Notes: generated by a model not told the origin, from the letters alone. 64,000 nt of DNA from ZC4RG20 sp963782445 (GCA_963782445.1 CAWAJM010000001.1:4030001-4094000), one strand, 5' to 3'; positions 25,840-37,426 are shown, counted from the stretch's first letter. Translations and numbers: made by a program.

Positions 25840-26700
25840 TCACTCCTCGGCGGCCGGCGTAAGCCGGACGACCTCGACGCCGTGGATGCGGCGCCGGTCG
25901 CCGCGCAGGATACGGAAGCGGAAGCCGCCGAACTCGAGCTGCTCGCCCCGGCGGGGCAACCGGCCGAGCTCGTGCATGATGAGCCCGCCGATGGTGTCGT
26001 ATTCCTCATCGCTGAGTTCGACATCGAAGTAATCGTTAAAATCCTCGATGCGCGTCAGCGCGAGCACCTGATAGCGGCCTTCTCCCTGGTCCTGGATGTA
26101 GGCCGCCTCCTCGGGATCGTGCTCGTCGTCGATGTCGCCGACGATCTGCTCGAGGACATCCTCGATCGTCGCGAGACCCGAAACCCCGCCGTACTCGTCG
26201 ACGACGATGGCCATGTGGTTGTGGCTCTCGCGAAACTCCGTCAGCAGCGTATTGAGCCGCTTACTCTCAGGGATGATCACGGGCGGCCGCAGCAGGCTGT
26301 CGATCTCGAAGGTGCGGCGGCCCGCGGCGAAATGCTTGAGCAGATCCTTCGCGAGCAGAATGCCGACGACCTCGTCCCGATCCTCGCCGATGACGGGGAA
26401 ACGCGAGTGCCCGGACTCGACGATGGTCTTGAGCAGCTGCTCGGGCGGATCGTCCTTCGGCAGCACCACCATGTGCGAGCGCGGAACCATGATGTCGCGC
26501 ACGTGGGTCTGGGACACCTCGAGCACGCCTTGCAGCATCGCGAACTCGTCCTGCGCGAGCAGCTCGCTGCGCCGGCACTCGGCCAGGAAAGCGCCGATCT
26601 CGTCGCGCCCCTTGATCTCCTCGCCGCGGCTTTGGAACAGGCGCGACCACCACCCGGTGATCCCGGGCGATCCGTTGCTTGAAGAGGTTTCGTCGGCCAT
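25840..26700 (-). CDS. corC: CorC/HlyC-family CBS-domain protein
   Basis: 286 codons. Two CBS domains (from about residue 65, VRDIMVPRSHMVVL, and from about residue 132, PPVIIPESKRLNTLLTEF) are followed by a transporter-associated CorC_HlyC domain (from about residue 200, ending RRRIHGVEVVRLTP). Unlike full-length membrane members it has no transmembrane DUF21 domain, as in E. coli CorC (YbeX). It has been linked to magnesium and cobalt efflux, and more recently to ribosome quality. It is in the conserved miaB-ybeZ-ybeY-corC-lnt operon. Confidence 0.96.
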   Translation of the reverse strand: MADETSSSNGSPGITGWWSRLFQSRGEEIKGRDEIGAFLAECRRSELLAQDEFAMLQGVLEVSQTHVRDIMVPRSHMVVLPKDDPPEQLLKTIVESGHSRFPVIGEDRDEVVGILLAKDLLKHFAAGRRTFEIDSLLRPPVIIPESKRLNTLLTEFRESHNHMAIVVDEYGGVSGLATIEDVLEQIVGDIDDEHDPEEAAYIQDQGEGRYQVLALTRIEDFNDYFDVELSDEEYDTIGGLIMHELGRLPRRGEQLEFGGFRFRILRGDRRRIHGVEVVRLTPAAEE

Positions 26701-26750
26701 ATGAGCGGCTTTATGCGTTTATCTTGCAGGCGCGACCCGGAGCGCGCAAG

Positions 26751-27269
26751 TCACTGGTCCTCCAGCAAATACGGATCCTCGAAGCCGAGCCCCGCGAGGA
26801 TCTCGCGCTCGCGGGCCTCCATGCGCCGGGCGTCCGCGTCCGCCTCGTGGTCGTAGCCCTCGAGGTGCAGCGTGCCGTGCACGACGATGTGCGCCCAGTG
26901 CGCCGCGAGCGTCTTGCCCTGCTCCTCGGCCTCGCGCGCGAGGACGGGCGCGCAGATCACGAGGTCGCCGAGCGGCAGCAGTTCCCCCTCGGGGGCGGGC
27001 GCCGCGAACTCGGCCGGAAAGGCCAGCACATTCGTCGGCCCGTTGCGCCCGCGGTAACGGCCGTTGAGCTCCGCGGACTCCGCCTCGCCGACGATGCGGA
27101 TCGCAATCTCGCCGCGCACACCGGGCGCCGCGGCCGCGGCCCAGCGCTTGATGTCGGCGCCTGCCGGCCGCGCGTCCGGCAGTGCCGCCGCAGCCTGCAC
27201 GCTGACCACGAGCCCGGCGCGGCGCGCCCGCCGGCCGCTTGCCGCTGCACCGCCGTGCGCGGCCGTCAC
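26751..27269 (-). CDS. ybeY: Endoribonuclease/rRNA maturation factor YbeY
   Basis: 172 codons. YbeY is a zinc-dependent factor needed for 16S rRNA 3' maturation and 70S quality control. The zinc site HGTLHLEGYDHE (HxxxHxxGxxH) is clear near residue 132, and NGRYRGRNGPTNVLAFP is the other conserved block. The GTG start at 27269 overlaps the ybeZ stop by four bases (GTGA). This gives about 15 extra N-terminal residues compared with E. coli, so a later start is possible. corC begins 50 bases downstream. Confidence 0.96.
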   Translation of the reverse strand: MTAAHGGAAASGRRARRAGLVVSVQAAAALPDARPAGADIKRWAAAAAPGVRGEIAIRIVGEAESAELNGRYRGRNGPTNVLAFPAEFAAPAPEGELLPLGDLVICAPVLAREAEEQGKTLAAHWAHIVVHGTLHLEGYDHEADADARRMEAREREILAGLGFEDPYLLEDQ

Positions 27270-28249
27270 TCGCCGCTCCCGCGCGCATTTTCCTCGTCCC
27301 GCGCGTAAGCCGCGACGATGCTCTGAACGAGCGGATGGCGCACGACGTCCTTTGGCCCGAAATCGACGAAAGCGATGCCCGGGACGCCCCGCAGGACGCG
27401 TGAGGCATGCTTGAGGCCCGACTCGCGGCCGCGCGGCAGGTCCGTCTGCGTCACGTCCCCCGTGACGACGGCCCGCGTCCCGAAGCCGATACGCGTCAGG
27501 AACATCTTCATCTGCTCGACGGTCGTGTTCTGGGCCTCGTCGAGGATCACGAACGACTCGTTGAGCGTGCGGCCGCGCATGAAGGCGAGCGGGGCGATCT
27601 CGATGACGTGCCGCTCGATGAGCCGGCCGACCCGGTCGAAACCGAGCAACTCGTACAGCGCGTCGTACATCGGGCGCAGATAGGGATCGACCTTCTGCGA
27701 CATGTCGCCGGGCAGGAAGCCGAGCCGCTCGCCGGCCTCCACGGCCGGGCGGACGAGCACGATGCGCCGGACGACATCGCCCGTCAGCGCCTCGACGGCC
27801 GCAGCCACGGCCATATAGGTCTTGCCCGTCCCCGCCGGCCCGACGCCGAACGTCAGGTCGCTTTCGCGCATGGACTTCGCGTAGGCGGCCTGATTCGCAC
27901 CGCGGGCCCGGACGTTGCGGCGCCGGGTGTGAATCACGAGCTCGTCGACGCCCGCCTTGCCGCCGGGCTGCGCGTGCTCGATGAGCGCAAGGTGGACGCG
28001 CTCCGGATCCAGGTTCTCGGTCTCGGTCGCGGCGAAGAGATCCTCGAGGACCTTGCGTGCGACGTCGACGGCCGCCTCGGGCCCCGCGAGCTCGAAGCGG
28101 TTGCCGCGGTTGCTGATGCGCACACCCAGACGCTGCTCGATCATGCGCACGTGCTCGTCGAGCTGCCCGCACAGGTTCGCGAGACGCTGGTGGTCGTCCG
28201 GCACGAGCAGCAGGTCCATCCGATTCTCGGCTTGGGCGGTCTCAGGCAA
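27266..28249 (-). CDS. ybeZ: PhoH-like ATPase YbeZ
   Basis: 327 codons. A PhoH-family NTPase: an N-terminal KH-like region is followed by the P-loop GPAGTGKTYMA near residue 137, Walker B FVILDEAQNTT near residue 227, and VVTGDVTQTDLPRG. YbeZ works with YbeY in rRNA processing and stress response. Its start overlaps miaB by eight bases and its stop overlaps ybeY by four, so the three genes are translationally linked. The start MPETAQAENRM is followed by an alternative methionine at residue 11. Confidence 0.96.
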   Translation of the reverse strand: MPETAQAENRMDLLLVPDDHQRLANLCGQLDEHVRMIEQRLGVRISNRGNRFELAGPEAAVDVARKVLEDLFAATETENLDPERVHLALIEHAQPGGKAGVDELVIHTRRRNVRARGANQAAYAKSMRESDLTFGVGPAGTGKTYMAVAAAVEALTGDVVRRIVLVRPAVEAGERLGFLPGDMSQKVDPYLRPMYDALYELLGFDRVGRLIERHVIEIAPLAFMRGRTLNESFVILDEAQNTTVEQMKMFLTRIGFGTRAVVTGDVTQTDLPRGRESGLKHASRVLRGVPGIAFVDFGPKDVVRHPLVQSIVAAYARDEENARGSGE

Positions 28250-29609
28250 CGGACTGTCGCGCCGTGCTATCGAGCACGCGCCCCCGGAGCGAGTTCGGCA
28301 TCGCCTCCGTGATCTGCACGTCTACGAATTGGCCCACGAGGCCCGGGCCGCCGATGAAATTGACCCAGCGGTTGTTCTCGGTGCGGCCGGCGATCTCGCG
28401 CGCCGACTTCTTCGAGTCGCGCTCGACGAGCACGCGCTGCACCGAGCCGACCATGCCGCGGCTGATGGCGGCGGCCTGCTCGTTGACGAGGGCCTGCAAC
28501 CGTTCGAGGCGGCTCTGCGTCACTGCGCGCGGCAGCCGACCCTCCAGCGCCGCCGCCGGCGTGCCGGGTCGCGGGCTGTAGATGAAGCTGAACGACTGGT
28601 CGAATCCGACTCGGCGGATCAGCTCCAGCGTCGCCTCGAAATCTTCCTCCGTCTCGCCCGGGAAGCCGACGATGAAGTCGGAGGAGATCGAGATGCCGGG
28701 CCGCGCCGCCTTGAGCCTGTCCATCTTCTCTATGTACTGCGCTGCCGTATGTCCTCGCTTCATGAGTGTCAACAAGCGGTCCGAGCCGCTCTGCACGGGG
28801 AGATGCAGAAATCCCGCCAATTTCTCGACGTTGGCGTAGGCGTCGATGAGCGAATCCGTGAACTCGACGGGATGGGAAGTCGTGAAGCGGATGCGCTCGA
28901 CGCCGTCGATGGCCGCCACGTAGTGAATCAGCGTGCCGAGATCGGCGGTGCCGCCCGCATGCGTGGCGCCGCGGTAGGCGTTGACGTTCTGACCGAGCAG
29001 GTTGATCTCTTTGACCCCGAGCTCGGCCAGCCGGTAGGCCTCGGCCACGACGTCGTCGAGCGGGCGGCTGATTTCCTCGCCGCGTGTATAGGGGACCACA
29101 CAGAACGTGCAGTACTTGCTGCAGCCCTCCATGACCGATAGGAAGGCCGTGCAGGACGCGGACGCCGGCTCCGGCAGCCGGTCGAACTTCTCGATCTCCG
29201 GGAAGCTCACGTCAACGACGCCGGGACGCCCGCCGCGTGCGGCCCCGATGAGCTCGGGCAGCCGGTGCAAGGTCTGGGGCCCGAACACGACATCGACGAA
29301 CGGCGCGCGCTTCAGGATGGCTTCGCCCTCCTGGCTCGCCACGCAGCCGCCGACGCCGATGATGGTCCCGGGCCGCTCGTCCTTGAACGCCCGCCAGCGG
29401 CCGAGCAGCGAGAACACCTTCTCGGCCGCCTTCTCCCGCACCGAACAGGTGTTGAGCAGCAGGATGTCCGCCTCGTCGGGGGTCGAGGCCTGCGTCGCGC
29501 CGAACGTGTCCGCGAGCACGTCGGCCATCTTGGCCGAATCGTACTCGTTCATCTGGCAGCCGAAAGTCTGGATGTAGTAGCGCTGCGGCACGGGCGATCC
29601 GTCGTCCAA
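28242..29609 (-). CDS. miaB: tRNA-2-methylthio-N6-dimethylallyladenosine synthase
   Basis: 455 codons. MiaB is a radical-SAM methylthiotransferase that acts on i6A37 of tRNA. The auxiliary cluster cysteines are in QTFGCQMNEYDS, NTCSVREKA and GGCVAS. The radical-SAM CxxxCxxC is in EGCSKYCTFCVVPYTRGEE near residue 160. A C-terminal TRAM domain runs from about residue 375. It heads the miaB-ybeZ-ybeY-corC-lnt operon. The start has a short non-conserved lead, MDDGSPVPQR, so a start a few codons later is possible. Confidence 0.97.
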   Translation of the reverse strand: MDDGSPVPQRYYIQTFGCQMNEYDSAKMADVLADTFGATQASTPDEADILLLNTCSVREKAAEKVFSLLGRWRAFKDERPGTIIGVGGCVASQEGEAILKRAPFVDVVFGPQTLHRLPELIGAARGGRPGVVDVSFPEIEKFDRLPEPASASCTAFLSVMEGCSKYCTFCVVPYTRGEEISRPLDDVVAEAYRLAELGVKEINLLGQNVNAYRGATHAGGTADLGTLIHYVAAIDGVERIRFTTSHPVEFTDSLIDAYANVEKLAGFLHLPVQSGSDRLLTLMKRGHTAAQYIEKMDRLKAARPGISISSDFIVGFPGETEEDFEATLELIRRVGFDQSFSFIYSPRPGTPAAALEGRLPRAVTQSRLERLQALVNEQAAAISRGMVGSVQRVLVERDSKKSAREIAGRTENNRWVNFIGGPGLVGQFVDVQITEAMPNSLRGRVLDSTARQSVA

Positions 29610-29653
29610 AACTGCAAGCGTAAGGCACGCGGCCCCGCTGCGCTACCACAGCT

Positions 29654-29766
29654 CGAAAAAGGGGTCAGAGCCCTTTTTTCGCCCGCGCCGGCGCATGGTG
29701 CGGCGCGCATCGCGACGAGGCGACACAGGCCTCGCGCGGGGCCGAAATGGGCTAAGACCCGTGTCC
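29654..29766. repeat. Family B repeat with decayed right half (ssb/miaB)
   Basis: A full left half is at 29654-29681, CGAAAAAGGGGTCAGAG continuing to CCCTTTTTTCG. At 29743-29766 the segment GCCGAAATGGGCTAAGACCC is a recognisable but degraded right half. It occupies most of the 160 bases between the ssb stop and the miaB start, both on the minus strand. Confidence 0.7.
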
Positions 29767-29769
29767 CGG

Positions 29770-30216
29770 CTAGAACGGGATATCGTCGTCGAAATCCTCG
29801 ACGGGCGCCGCGGCGCCCTGCGGCTCTCGCGACTCCCGAGACTCGCGGGGCTCGCGACTCGCCGGCGCCCCGGACCCGGGGCGGCCGCCCAGCATCTGCA
29901 TCTCGTTCGCGACGATCTCGGTCGTCCAACGATCGTTGCCGTCCCGGTCCTGCCACTTGCGCGTCCTGAGCCGGCCTTCAATGTACACCTGGGAGCCTTT
30001 GCGCAGGTATTCGGCCGCGATCTCGGCCAGGCGGCCGAACATGGCCACGTTGTGCCACTCCGTCCGCTCCTGCTGCTCGCCCGATTCCCGGTCCTTCCAC
30101 TGCTCCGTCGTCGCGAGCCGCAGGTTCGTGACGGCGCTGCCGCTCGGCATGTAGCGCGTCTCCGGGTCCTGGCCCACGTGCCCGATGAGAATGACCTTAT
30201 TGATGCCCCTCGCCAT
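29770..30216 (-). CDS. ssb: Single-stranded DNA-binding protein
   Basis: 148 codons. The N-terminal OB fold (MARGINKVILIGHVGQDPE, then TEWHNVAMFGRLAEIAAEYLRKGSQVYIEGRL) binds single-stranded DNA as a tetramer. A linker of about 30 residues contains a REPRESRESREPQ Arg-Glu-Ser repeat. The C-terminal DDDIPF tip recruits repair and replication proteins. Unusually, the linker has charged RES repeats instead of the Gly/Gln-rich sequence of E. coli. It is divergent from uvrA, the common gammaproteobacterial arrangement. Confidence 0.98.
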   Translation of the reverse strand: MARGINKVILIGHVGQDPETRYMPSGSAVTNLRLATTEQWKDRESGEQQERTEWHNVAMFGRLAEIAAEYLRKGSQVYIEGRLRTRKWQDRDGNDRWTTEIVANEMQMLGGRPGSGAPASREPRESRESREPQGAAAPVEDFDDDIPF

Positions 30217-30340
30217 GGATGCTCCTGCTCGTGGGGGCCCGCGCCGGAGCCCCTCGTTGCCAATACTGGGGGCGATTGTACGCTGCGCGAACGGCTCGAA
30301 GCACTTGAGTTTCCGGCCCGGCGGCCCAATAACCGAGAGA

Positions 30341-30430
30341 CGTGCTCACGCTGAGCGCCCCGAGACCGCCCATCCGCGCGAGGCTTCGGCAACCGCCATC
30401 GCCGGAGCCCGCTCATGAATCATGCGGCCC
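30341..30430 (-). repeat. Partial C/A element upstream of uvrA
   Basis: Reading the minus strand from 30430, GCATGATTCATGAGCGGG is the C motif with one change. It is followed by the same spaced blocks as the other copies and ends in an ACGCTGAGCGCC match (plus strand 30348-30359) to the family A core. No second arm is present. Confidence 0.6.
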
Positions 30431-30477
30431 AAACCGGACGAAACCGGCCGGCTGCCGGCCCAGCTCCCCAGCCGAGG

Positions 30478-30483
30478 TATAGT
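30478..30483 (+). promoter_or_regulatory. Candidate uvrA -10 box
   Basis: TATAGT lies 30 bases before the uvrA ATG, placing a transcript start near 30490. The -35 position is GC-rich (CCGGCC) and matches poorly. Confidence 0.4.
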
Positions 30484-30513
30484 ATTCGTTTGCATCCGGC
30501 ACTCTGCCTCCCG

Positions 30514-33408
<2,895 letters not shown>

Positions 33409-33450
33409 GCCGGACGCCGGCCTCTCGGGCCGAAGAATAGGAGGGGGATC

Positions 33451-33852
33451 GTGACGGTGAACGGGTTCGATCACTACAACCTCCGGGCACCGCGCGAGCT
33501 GCTCGACGAGCTATGCCGGTTCTACAGCGGCGTCGTCGGCCTCACGCTCGGCGACCGCCCGCCGTTCCGCAGCTTCGGCTACTGGCTCTATGCCGGCGGG
33601 CGCGCGGTCCTGCACCTGAGCGCGACGCGTCCCGACGAGCGGCGGACGCCCGGCATACCGAATACGTTCAGCCATGCGGCGTTCGCGTGCACCGGCCGCG
33701 CGGACTACGAGCGTCGCCTGAGTGCGCATGGAATCGAGTACCGCGTGGCCGAGGTCCCGTTGACCGGCCAAGTGCAGCTCTTCTTCGCGGACCCGGCCGG
33801 CAACGGCGTCGAGCTCTGTTTCGACCGGGAAAGCAGCCCGCAAGATTCATGA
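33451..33852 (+). CDS. VOC (glyoxalase/bleomycin-resistance fold) protein
   Basis: 133 codons, GTG start at 33451 with a strong AGGAGGGG ribosome site 3-10 bases upstream. One VOC domain: FDHYNLRAP with likely metal ligand His8, CRFYSGVVGLTLGDRP, and FFADPAGNGVELCF with the conserved Glu. Substrate unknown; VOC proteins range from glyoxalase I to dioxygenases and antibiotic-binding proteins. It is 42 bases after uvrA. The last codons (Gln-Asp-Ser-stop) lie inside the C motif of a repeat, so the end may have been changed by the insertion. Confidence 0.85.
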   Translation: MTVNGFDHYNLRAPRELLDELCRFYSGVVGLTLGDRPPFRSFGYWLYAGGRAVLHLSATRPDERRTPGIPNTFSHAAFACTGRADYERRLSAHGIEYRVAEVPLTGQVQLFFADPAGNGVELCFDRESSPQDS

Positions 33853-34085
33853 ACGGGTTTGGGCTTCGGCGGTGCGTAGTCTCGTGCAGACGGCTTTCGC
33901 GATGCCCCGACGGCCGCATGGACGCCGGTCGGTGCGCTCTTCCGGCGATGGGCGCGTCGGTCTCCGGCTTCAGGCTCGGCGTAAGGGCGGCGTCGGGACG
34001 CTGAGCGCCAGGGAGGGCGCTCAGCGAGCCCCCAGGGACGGGTTCACGGCGGTCCCGACACCGCCCTTACGCCGAGCCTGAAGCC
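33838..34085. repeat. C motif plus family A element (VOC/MFS junction)
   Basis: The C motif begins at 33838 with one mismatch (GCAAGATTCATGAACGGG). The family A arms at 33966-33999 and 34052-34085 are complementary at 33 of 34 positions. Inside is the 11-base-pair hairpin CGCTGAGCGCC/GGCGCTCAGCG with loop AGGGAG. It fills the 275-base gap between convergent genes. Confidence 0.85.
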
Positions 34086-34127
34086 CACCACCGACGTTCT
34101 CGTCTACGGCGCATCGCCACGGCCGCC

Positions 34128-35801
34128 TCAGATCCGGCTGATGTCGCGCCCCTTGGTCTCCGGCAGGCAGAACGCCAGCACGACCACGCCGATCGCGCAG
34201 ATCACGAGCGGATACCAGACGCCGAAATAAATGTTGCCCGTCCCAGCGACCATGGCGAAGGCGATGGCCGGAAGGAAGCCGCCGAACCAGCCCGAGCCGA
34301 TGTGATAAGGCAGCGAGAGCGCCGAGTAGCGGATGCGCGTCGGGAACACTTCGATGGCCATCGCGGCCATGGGCGCGTAGATCATGACGGCGAACGTCAC
34401 CATGAGAAGCACGAGCAGCGTCACGAGCGGGACGTTGACGCGTGCCGGGTCGGCGCCGAGCGGGTATCCCGCTGCCTTGAGCGCGCCGCGCAGGCGCGCT
34501 TCGAACGCCGAGCGGGCCGCCGTGAAATCCGCCGCGCCGAGCCCCCGGCCCTCGACGCTTTCGACCTCCCGCCCGCCGATGCGTACGCGCGTCAGCGCGC
34601 CCGGGGCGGCGGACTCGTTTCGGTAGTTGATGCCGAGCCGGGCCAGCGTGCTCTTCGCGATGTCGCACGAAGAGACGAAGCTCGCCTGGCCGACCGGGTC
34701 GAACTGCACGTCGCAGCCTTGCGGATCGGCCACGACCGTGACCGGTGCGGCCCGCTGAGCCGCGGCGGCCGCCGGGTTCGCGGCGGCCGTCAGTGCGTGA
34801 AAGAGCGGGAACATCGTCGCGGTCGTGAGAATCGCGCCCGTGAGAATCACCTTCTTGCGCCCGATCCGGTCCGAAAGCCAGCTGAACAGCACATACATCA
34901 GGCAGCTCAGTGCCGTCACGATCATCATGATGAAGGTCACGGTCGCGCCGTCGACCTTGAGGATCTGGATCAGAAAATACTGGGAGTAGAAGTGCGCCGT
35001 GTAGAACGAGACGCCCTGCAGCGTCATGAGCCCGAACAGCACGGCGATCACCTTCTTGAGGTTGCCCCACTCGAGGAAGGCTTCGCGAAGCGGCGTTTTC
35101 GAATGCCGGCCCTCCTCGATCATGCGCCGGAACAGCGGCGACTCCTCGAGCGTGAGCCTGATCCACAGCGAGATCACGAGCAGCCCGATCGAGATCAGGA
35201 ACGGCACGCGCCAGCCCCAGGCGTCGAACCTCGATTCGCCGAGCGCCGTGCGAATCAAGAAGATCACGAGAAACGACAGAAACACGGCGAAGCCGGCCGC
35301 CGTCTGGATCCAGCCTACGTAGAGCCCGCGCTGGCCGCCGGGCGCATGCTCGGCGGTGTAGACGACGGCGCCGCCGTACTCGCCGCCGAAGGCGAGTCCC
35401 TGAACCATGCGCAGCGCGATGAGCAGCACGGGCGCGAGCAGGCCGGCCGAGGCGTAGCTCGGCAGCAGGCCGATCGCAAACGTCGAAAGCCCCATGAGCG
35501 TGATCGTGATGAGAAACGCCTTCTTGCGGCCGCGCCGATCCCCGAAAGACCCGAACACGAGCGCGCCGAACGGGCGCACGGCGAAGCCGGCCGCGAAGGT
35601 CAGCAGCGCGAAAATGAAGGCCGCCGTCTCGTTGACGCCCGAGAAAAACTGCCGCGCGATCAGCGGCGCGAGCGAACCGTACAGGATGAAGTCGTAGGCC
35701 TCGAACACCGTGCCGGCCGACGTGCCGATGACGATGCGGCGCAGCTTGCGGGCCTCGCTCGCGGCGTCGTCGAGGGCCCCGGTCATCGTTCCAGTCGCCA
35801 T
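34128..35801 (-). CDS. MHS-type MFS transporter with large extracytoplasmic insertion
   Basis: 557 codons. A major facilitator of the metabolite:H+ symporter family (ShiA/ProP-like): VFEAYDFILYGSLAPLIARQFF at the N terminus, the GDRRGRKKAF loop after TM2, GGEYGGAVVYTAEHAP near residue 139, and SDRIGRKKVIL near residue 310. Twelve helices are evident. About 118 polar residues (340-457) lie between helices 8 and 9, with Cys363 and Cys379 as a possible disulfide, predicted on the periplasmic side. The likely substrate is a small carboxylate, inferred from family and from the dehydrogenase and CMD genes upstream on the same strand. Confidence 0.88.
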   Translation of the reverse strand: MATGTMTGALDDAASEARKLRRIVIGTSAGTVFEAYDFILYGSLAPLIARQFFSGVNETAAFIFALLTFAAGFAVRPFGALVFGSFGDRRGRKKAFLITITLMGLSTFAIGLLPSYASAGLLAPVLLIALRMVQGLAFGGEYGGAVVYTAEHAPGGQRGLYVGWIQTAAGFAVFLSFLVIFLIRTALGESRFDAWGWRVPFLISIGLLVISLWIRLTLEESPLFRRMIEEGRHSKTPLREAFLEWGNLKKVIAVLFGLMTLQGVSFYTAHFYSQYFLIQILKVDGATVTFIMMIVTALSCLMYVLFSWLSDRIGRKKVILTGAILTTATMFPLFHALTAAANPAAAAAQRAAPVTVVADPQGCDVQFDPVGQASFVSSCDIAKSTLARLGINYRNESAAPGALTRVRIGGREVESVEGRGLGAADFTAARSAFEARLRGALKAAGYPLGADPARVNVPLVTLLVLLMVTFAVMIYAPMAAMAIEVFPTRIRYSALSLPYHIGSGWFGGFLPAIAFAMVAGTGNIYFGVWYPLVICAIGVVVLAFCLPETKGRDISRI

Positions 35802-35899
35802 GGCTGTCCCCCCTGACAGGCCGATGAACGATCCGCCGGCGGCGCAGCGCGGCGTCGATACATCGGCCTGCTAAGCTTCTCGCGGGCCGGCCCGCGCGG

Positions 35900-36826
35900 T
35901 TACTTGTTCGGCCCGGGCTCGAGCACCGTGCCGTTGATGCGCTCCCAGCGCTTCACGATGGCCGAGTTGTCTTCGCCCGCGCCGATCTCGTCGCGCCCCT
36001 CGGCCCAGAGCTGCCGCACGAGGTCGATGACGGGCGTCTTCGCCTCGAGCGCCGCGCCGAGATCCCCGGCAATGCCGACATCCTTGGCCAGCAGCCCGAG
36101 CGTGAATCCCGAGGCGAACCGGCGCGTCAGCACGTGCTCGGGAAACGTCATGGCCGAGTGGAAGCTGCGGCCCGTCGAGACGCTGAGCACTTCCGTCATG
36201 ACGGCCGGATCGAGGCCGAATCGCTTGCCGACGAGCATCGCTTCGGCCGTGACCGTGAACGCGGCGGCGGCGACGACGTTGTTCAGGGCCTTCATTGCGT
36301 GCCCGCAGCCGAGCGAGCCCACGCGTATGAGCCGCTCGCCGAGCACCTCGAGCGCGGGCTGCGCCTTCGCGAGCGCGGTTTCGTCGTCCGTGCCCACCAT
36401 GATCGTCAGCGTCCCGGCCTCCGCGCGCGGCACGAGCCCGGAAACGGGTGCATCGACGAGCGCGATGCCCCGGGCCGCGAGCGCGGCACCGAGCTCGCGC
36501 GTGCCGAGTGGGTCCGAAGAGCTCATGTCGACGACGACGGCACCCCGAGCGAGACCGGCCGCGAGCGCATTCGCGCCCGGCGGCGCGCCCATGACGACAT
36601 CGCGAACGTCGCGGCCGGCAGGCAGCATCGTCACGACGACGTCCGCGGCGCGGCCGAGCGCCTCGAGATCCGCCGCCGCGGCACCGCCGCACTCGCTCGC
36701 GAACCGAGCCGCCTTGCCGGGCTCGGCATCGAAGACGTGCAGATCGAACCCGGCCGCGCCCAGGTTGCGCGCCATGGGCCATCCCATGTTGCCGAGGCCG
36801 ACGAATCCGATCCGCGCAGCGCTCAT
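35900..36826 (-). CDS. NAD(P)-dependent 3-hydroxyisobutyrate dehydrogenase-family enzyme
   Basis: 308 codons. Beta-hydroxyacid dehydrogenase family: Rossmann motif IGFVGLGNMGWPMARNL at residues 6-22, substrate-binding DAPVSGLVPRAEAGTLTIMVG, catalytic lysine in GHAMKALNNVV, and the cofactor-binding KDVGIAGDLG. Members reduce or oxidise 3-hydroxyisobutyrate, tartronate semialdehyde and related acids; the substrate cannot be fixed from sequence. It lies 45 bases after the CMD-family gene and 98 bases before the MFS gene, probably one catabolic operon. Confidence 0.9.
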   Translation of the reverse strand: MSAARIGFVGLGNMGWPMARNLGAAGFDLHVFDAEPGKAARFASECGGAAAADLEALGRAADVVVTMLPAGRDVRDVVMGAPPGANALAAGLARGAVVVDMSSSDPLGTRELGAALAARGIALVDAPVSGLVPRAEAGTLTIMVGTDDETALAKAQPALEVLGERLIRVGSLGCGHAMKALNNVVAAAAFTVTAEAMLVGKRFGLDPAVMTEVLSVSTGRSFHSAMTFPEHVLTRRFASGFTLGLLAKDVGIAGDLGAALEAKTPVIDLVRQLWAEGRDEIGAGEDNSAIVKRWERINGTVLEPGPNK

Positions 36827-36871
36827 CGCGGCACCGGCCCGGCGGACGCTGCGCGCGGGCCGCCCGCGGCG

Positions 36872-37264
36872 TCAGACCGCATCGAGATCGACGCCCTGCT
36901 CGGTCAGCGCCTCGGCGGCATTGTGGAAGGCATCGGCACCGAGCGGCACGCCGGCGTAGACCATCGTGTGCAGCAGGATCTCGCGGATCTCGAGCGGCGT
37001 CACGCCGTTCGCGAGCGCGCCCTTCACGTGGATACGCAGCTCCTTCGAGCGCCCCATGGCGCAGAGCACGCCGAGCGTGACCATGCTGCGCTCGCGGCGG
37101 CCGAGCCCTTCGCGGGCCCAAGTCTCGCCGAAGCAATACTTGCTGACGACCGTCTGCATGGGCGCCGTGAACCGGTTCGCGCCTTCGATCTGACGGTCGG
37201 TAAATTCCTGCCCGAACATTTCGCGGCGGATCTCGACGCCGTCGCGCAAAGCATCCTCGGCCAC
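36872..37264 (-). CDS. Carboxymuconolactone decarboxylase-family protein
   Basis: 130 codons, the size of PcaC-type gamma-carboxymuconolactone decarboxylase. The CMD domain is clear: FCFGETWAREGLGRRERSMV-like region at residues 44-62, RIHVKGALANGVTPLEIREILL near residue 77, then YAGVPLGADAFHNAAEAL. No CxxC peroxidase pair is present, so it is the decarboxylase-like branch and not AhpD-like. No other protocatechuate genes are seen, so the pathway stays open. It is the first gene of the three-gene minus-strand cluster. Confidence 0.88.
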   Translation of the reverse strand: MAEDALRDGVEIRREMFGQEFTDRQIEGANRFTAPMQTVVSKYCFGETWAREGLGRRERSMVTLGVLCAMGRSKELRIHVKGALANGVTPLEIREILLHTMVYAGVPLGADAFHNAAEALTEQGVDLDAV

Positions 37265-37426
37265 TGCTCCCCCTCGATCTTGTTGTCGGCCCGCGGCCTC
37301 AGAGTATCGGGTCTGCCGGCTCGGCGCCAGATTTCGCCATGAGCCGCCCCCTTTCGTCCACGGTTCGCCACGTGCCCGGCATGCCCTACGGGCCCAATGG
37401 ACGGGAACTATCGCGGAGAGATCCCC

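Larger units (their letters stand above)
30217..30513. other. ssb-uvrA divergent intergenic region
   Basis: It holds a partial C/A repeat (30341-30430), a TACAAT (minus strand, 30280 to 30275), which may be a -10 box for ssb without a good -35, and the uvrA -10 candidate. I looked for an E. coli-type LexA box (CTGT-N8-ACAG) and saw none on either strand. Confidence 0.4.

Noticed and set aside
30217..30513. LexA operator between ssb and uvrA
   Set aside because: No CTGT-N8-ACAG or close variant seen on either strand.
30415..30513. Longer uvrA start at 30415
   Set aside because: The ATG lies in a repeat, and the added 33 residues are not like UvrA N termini.
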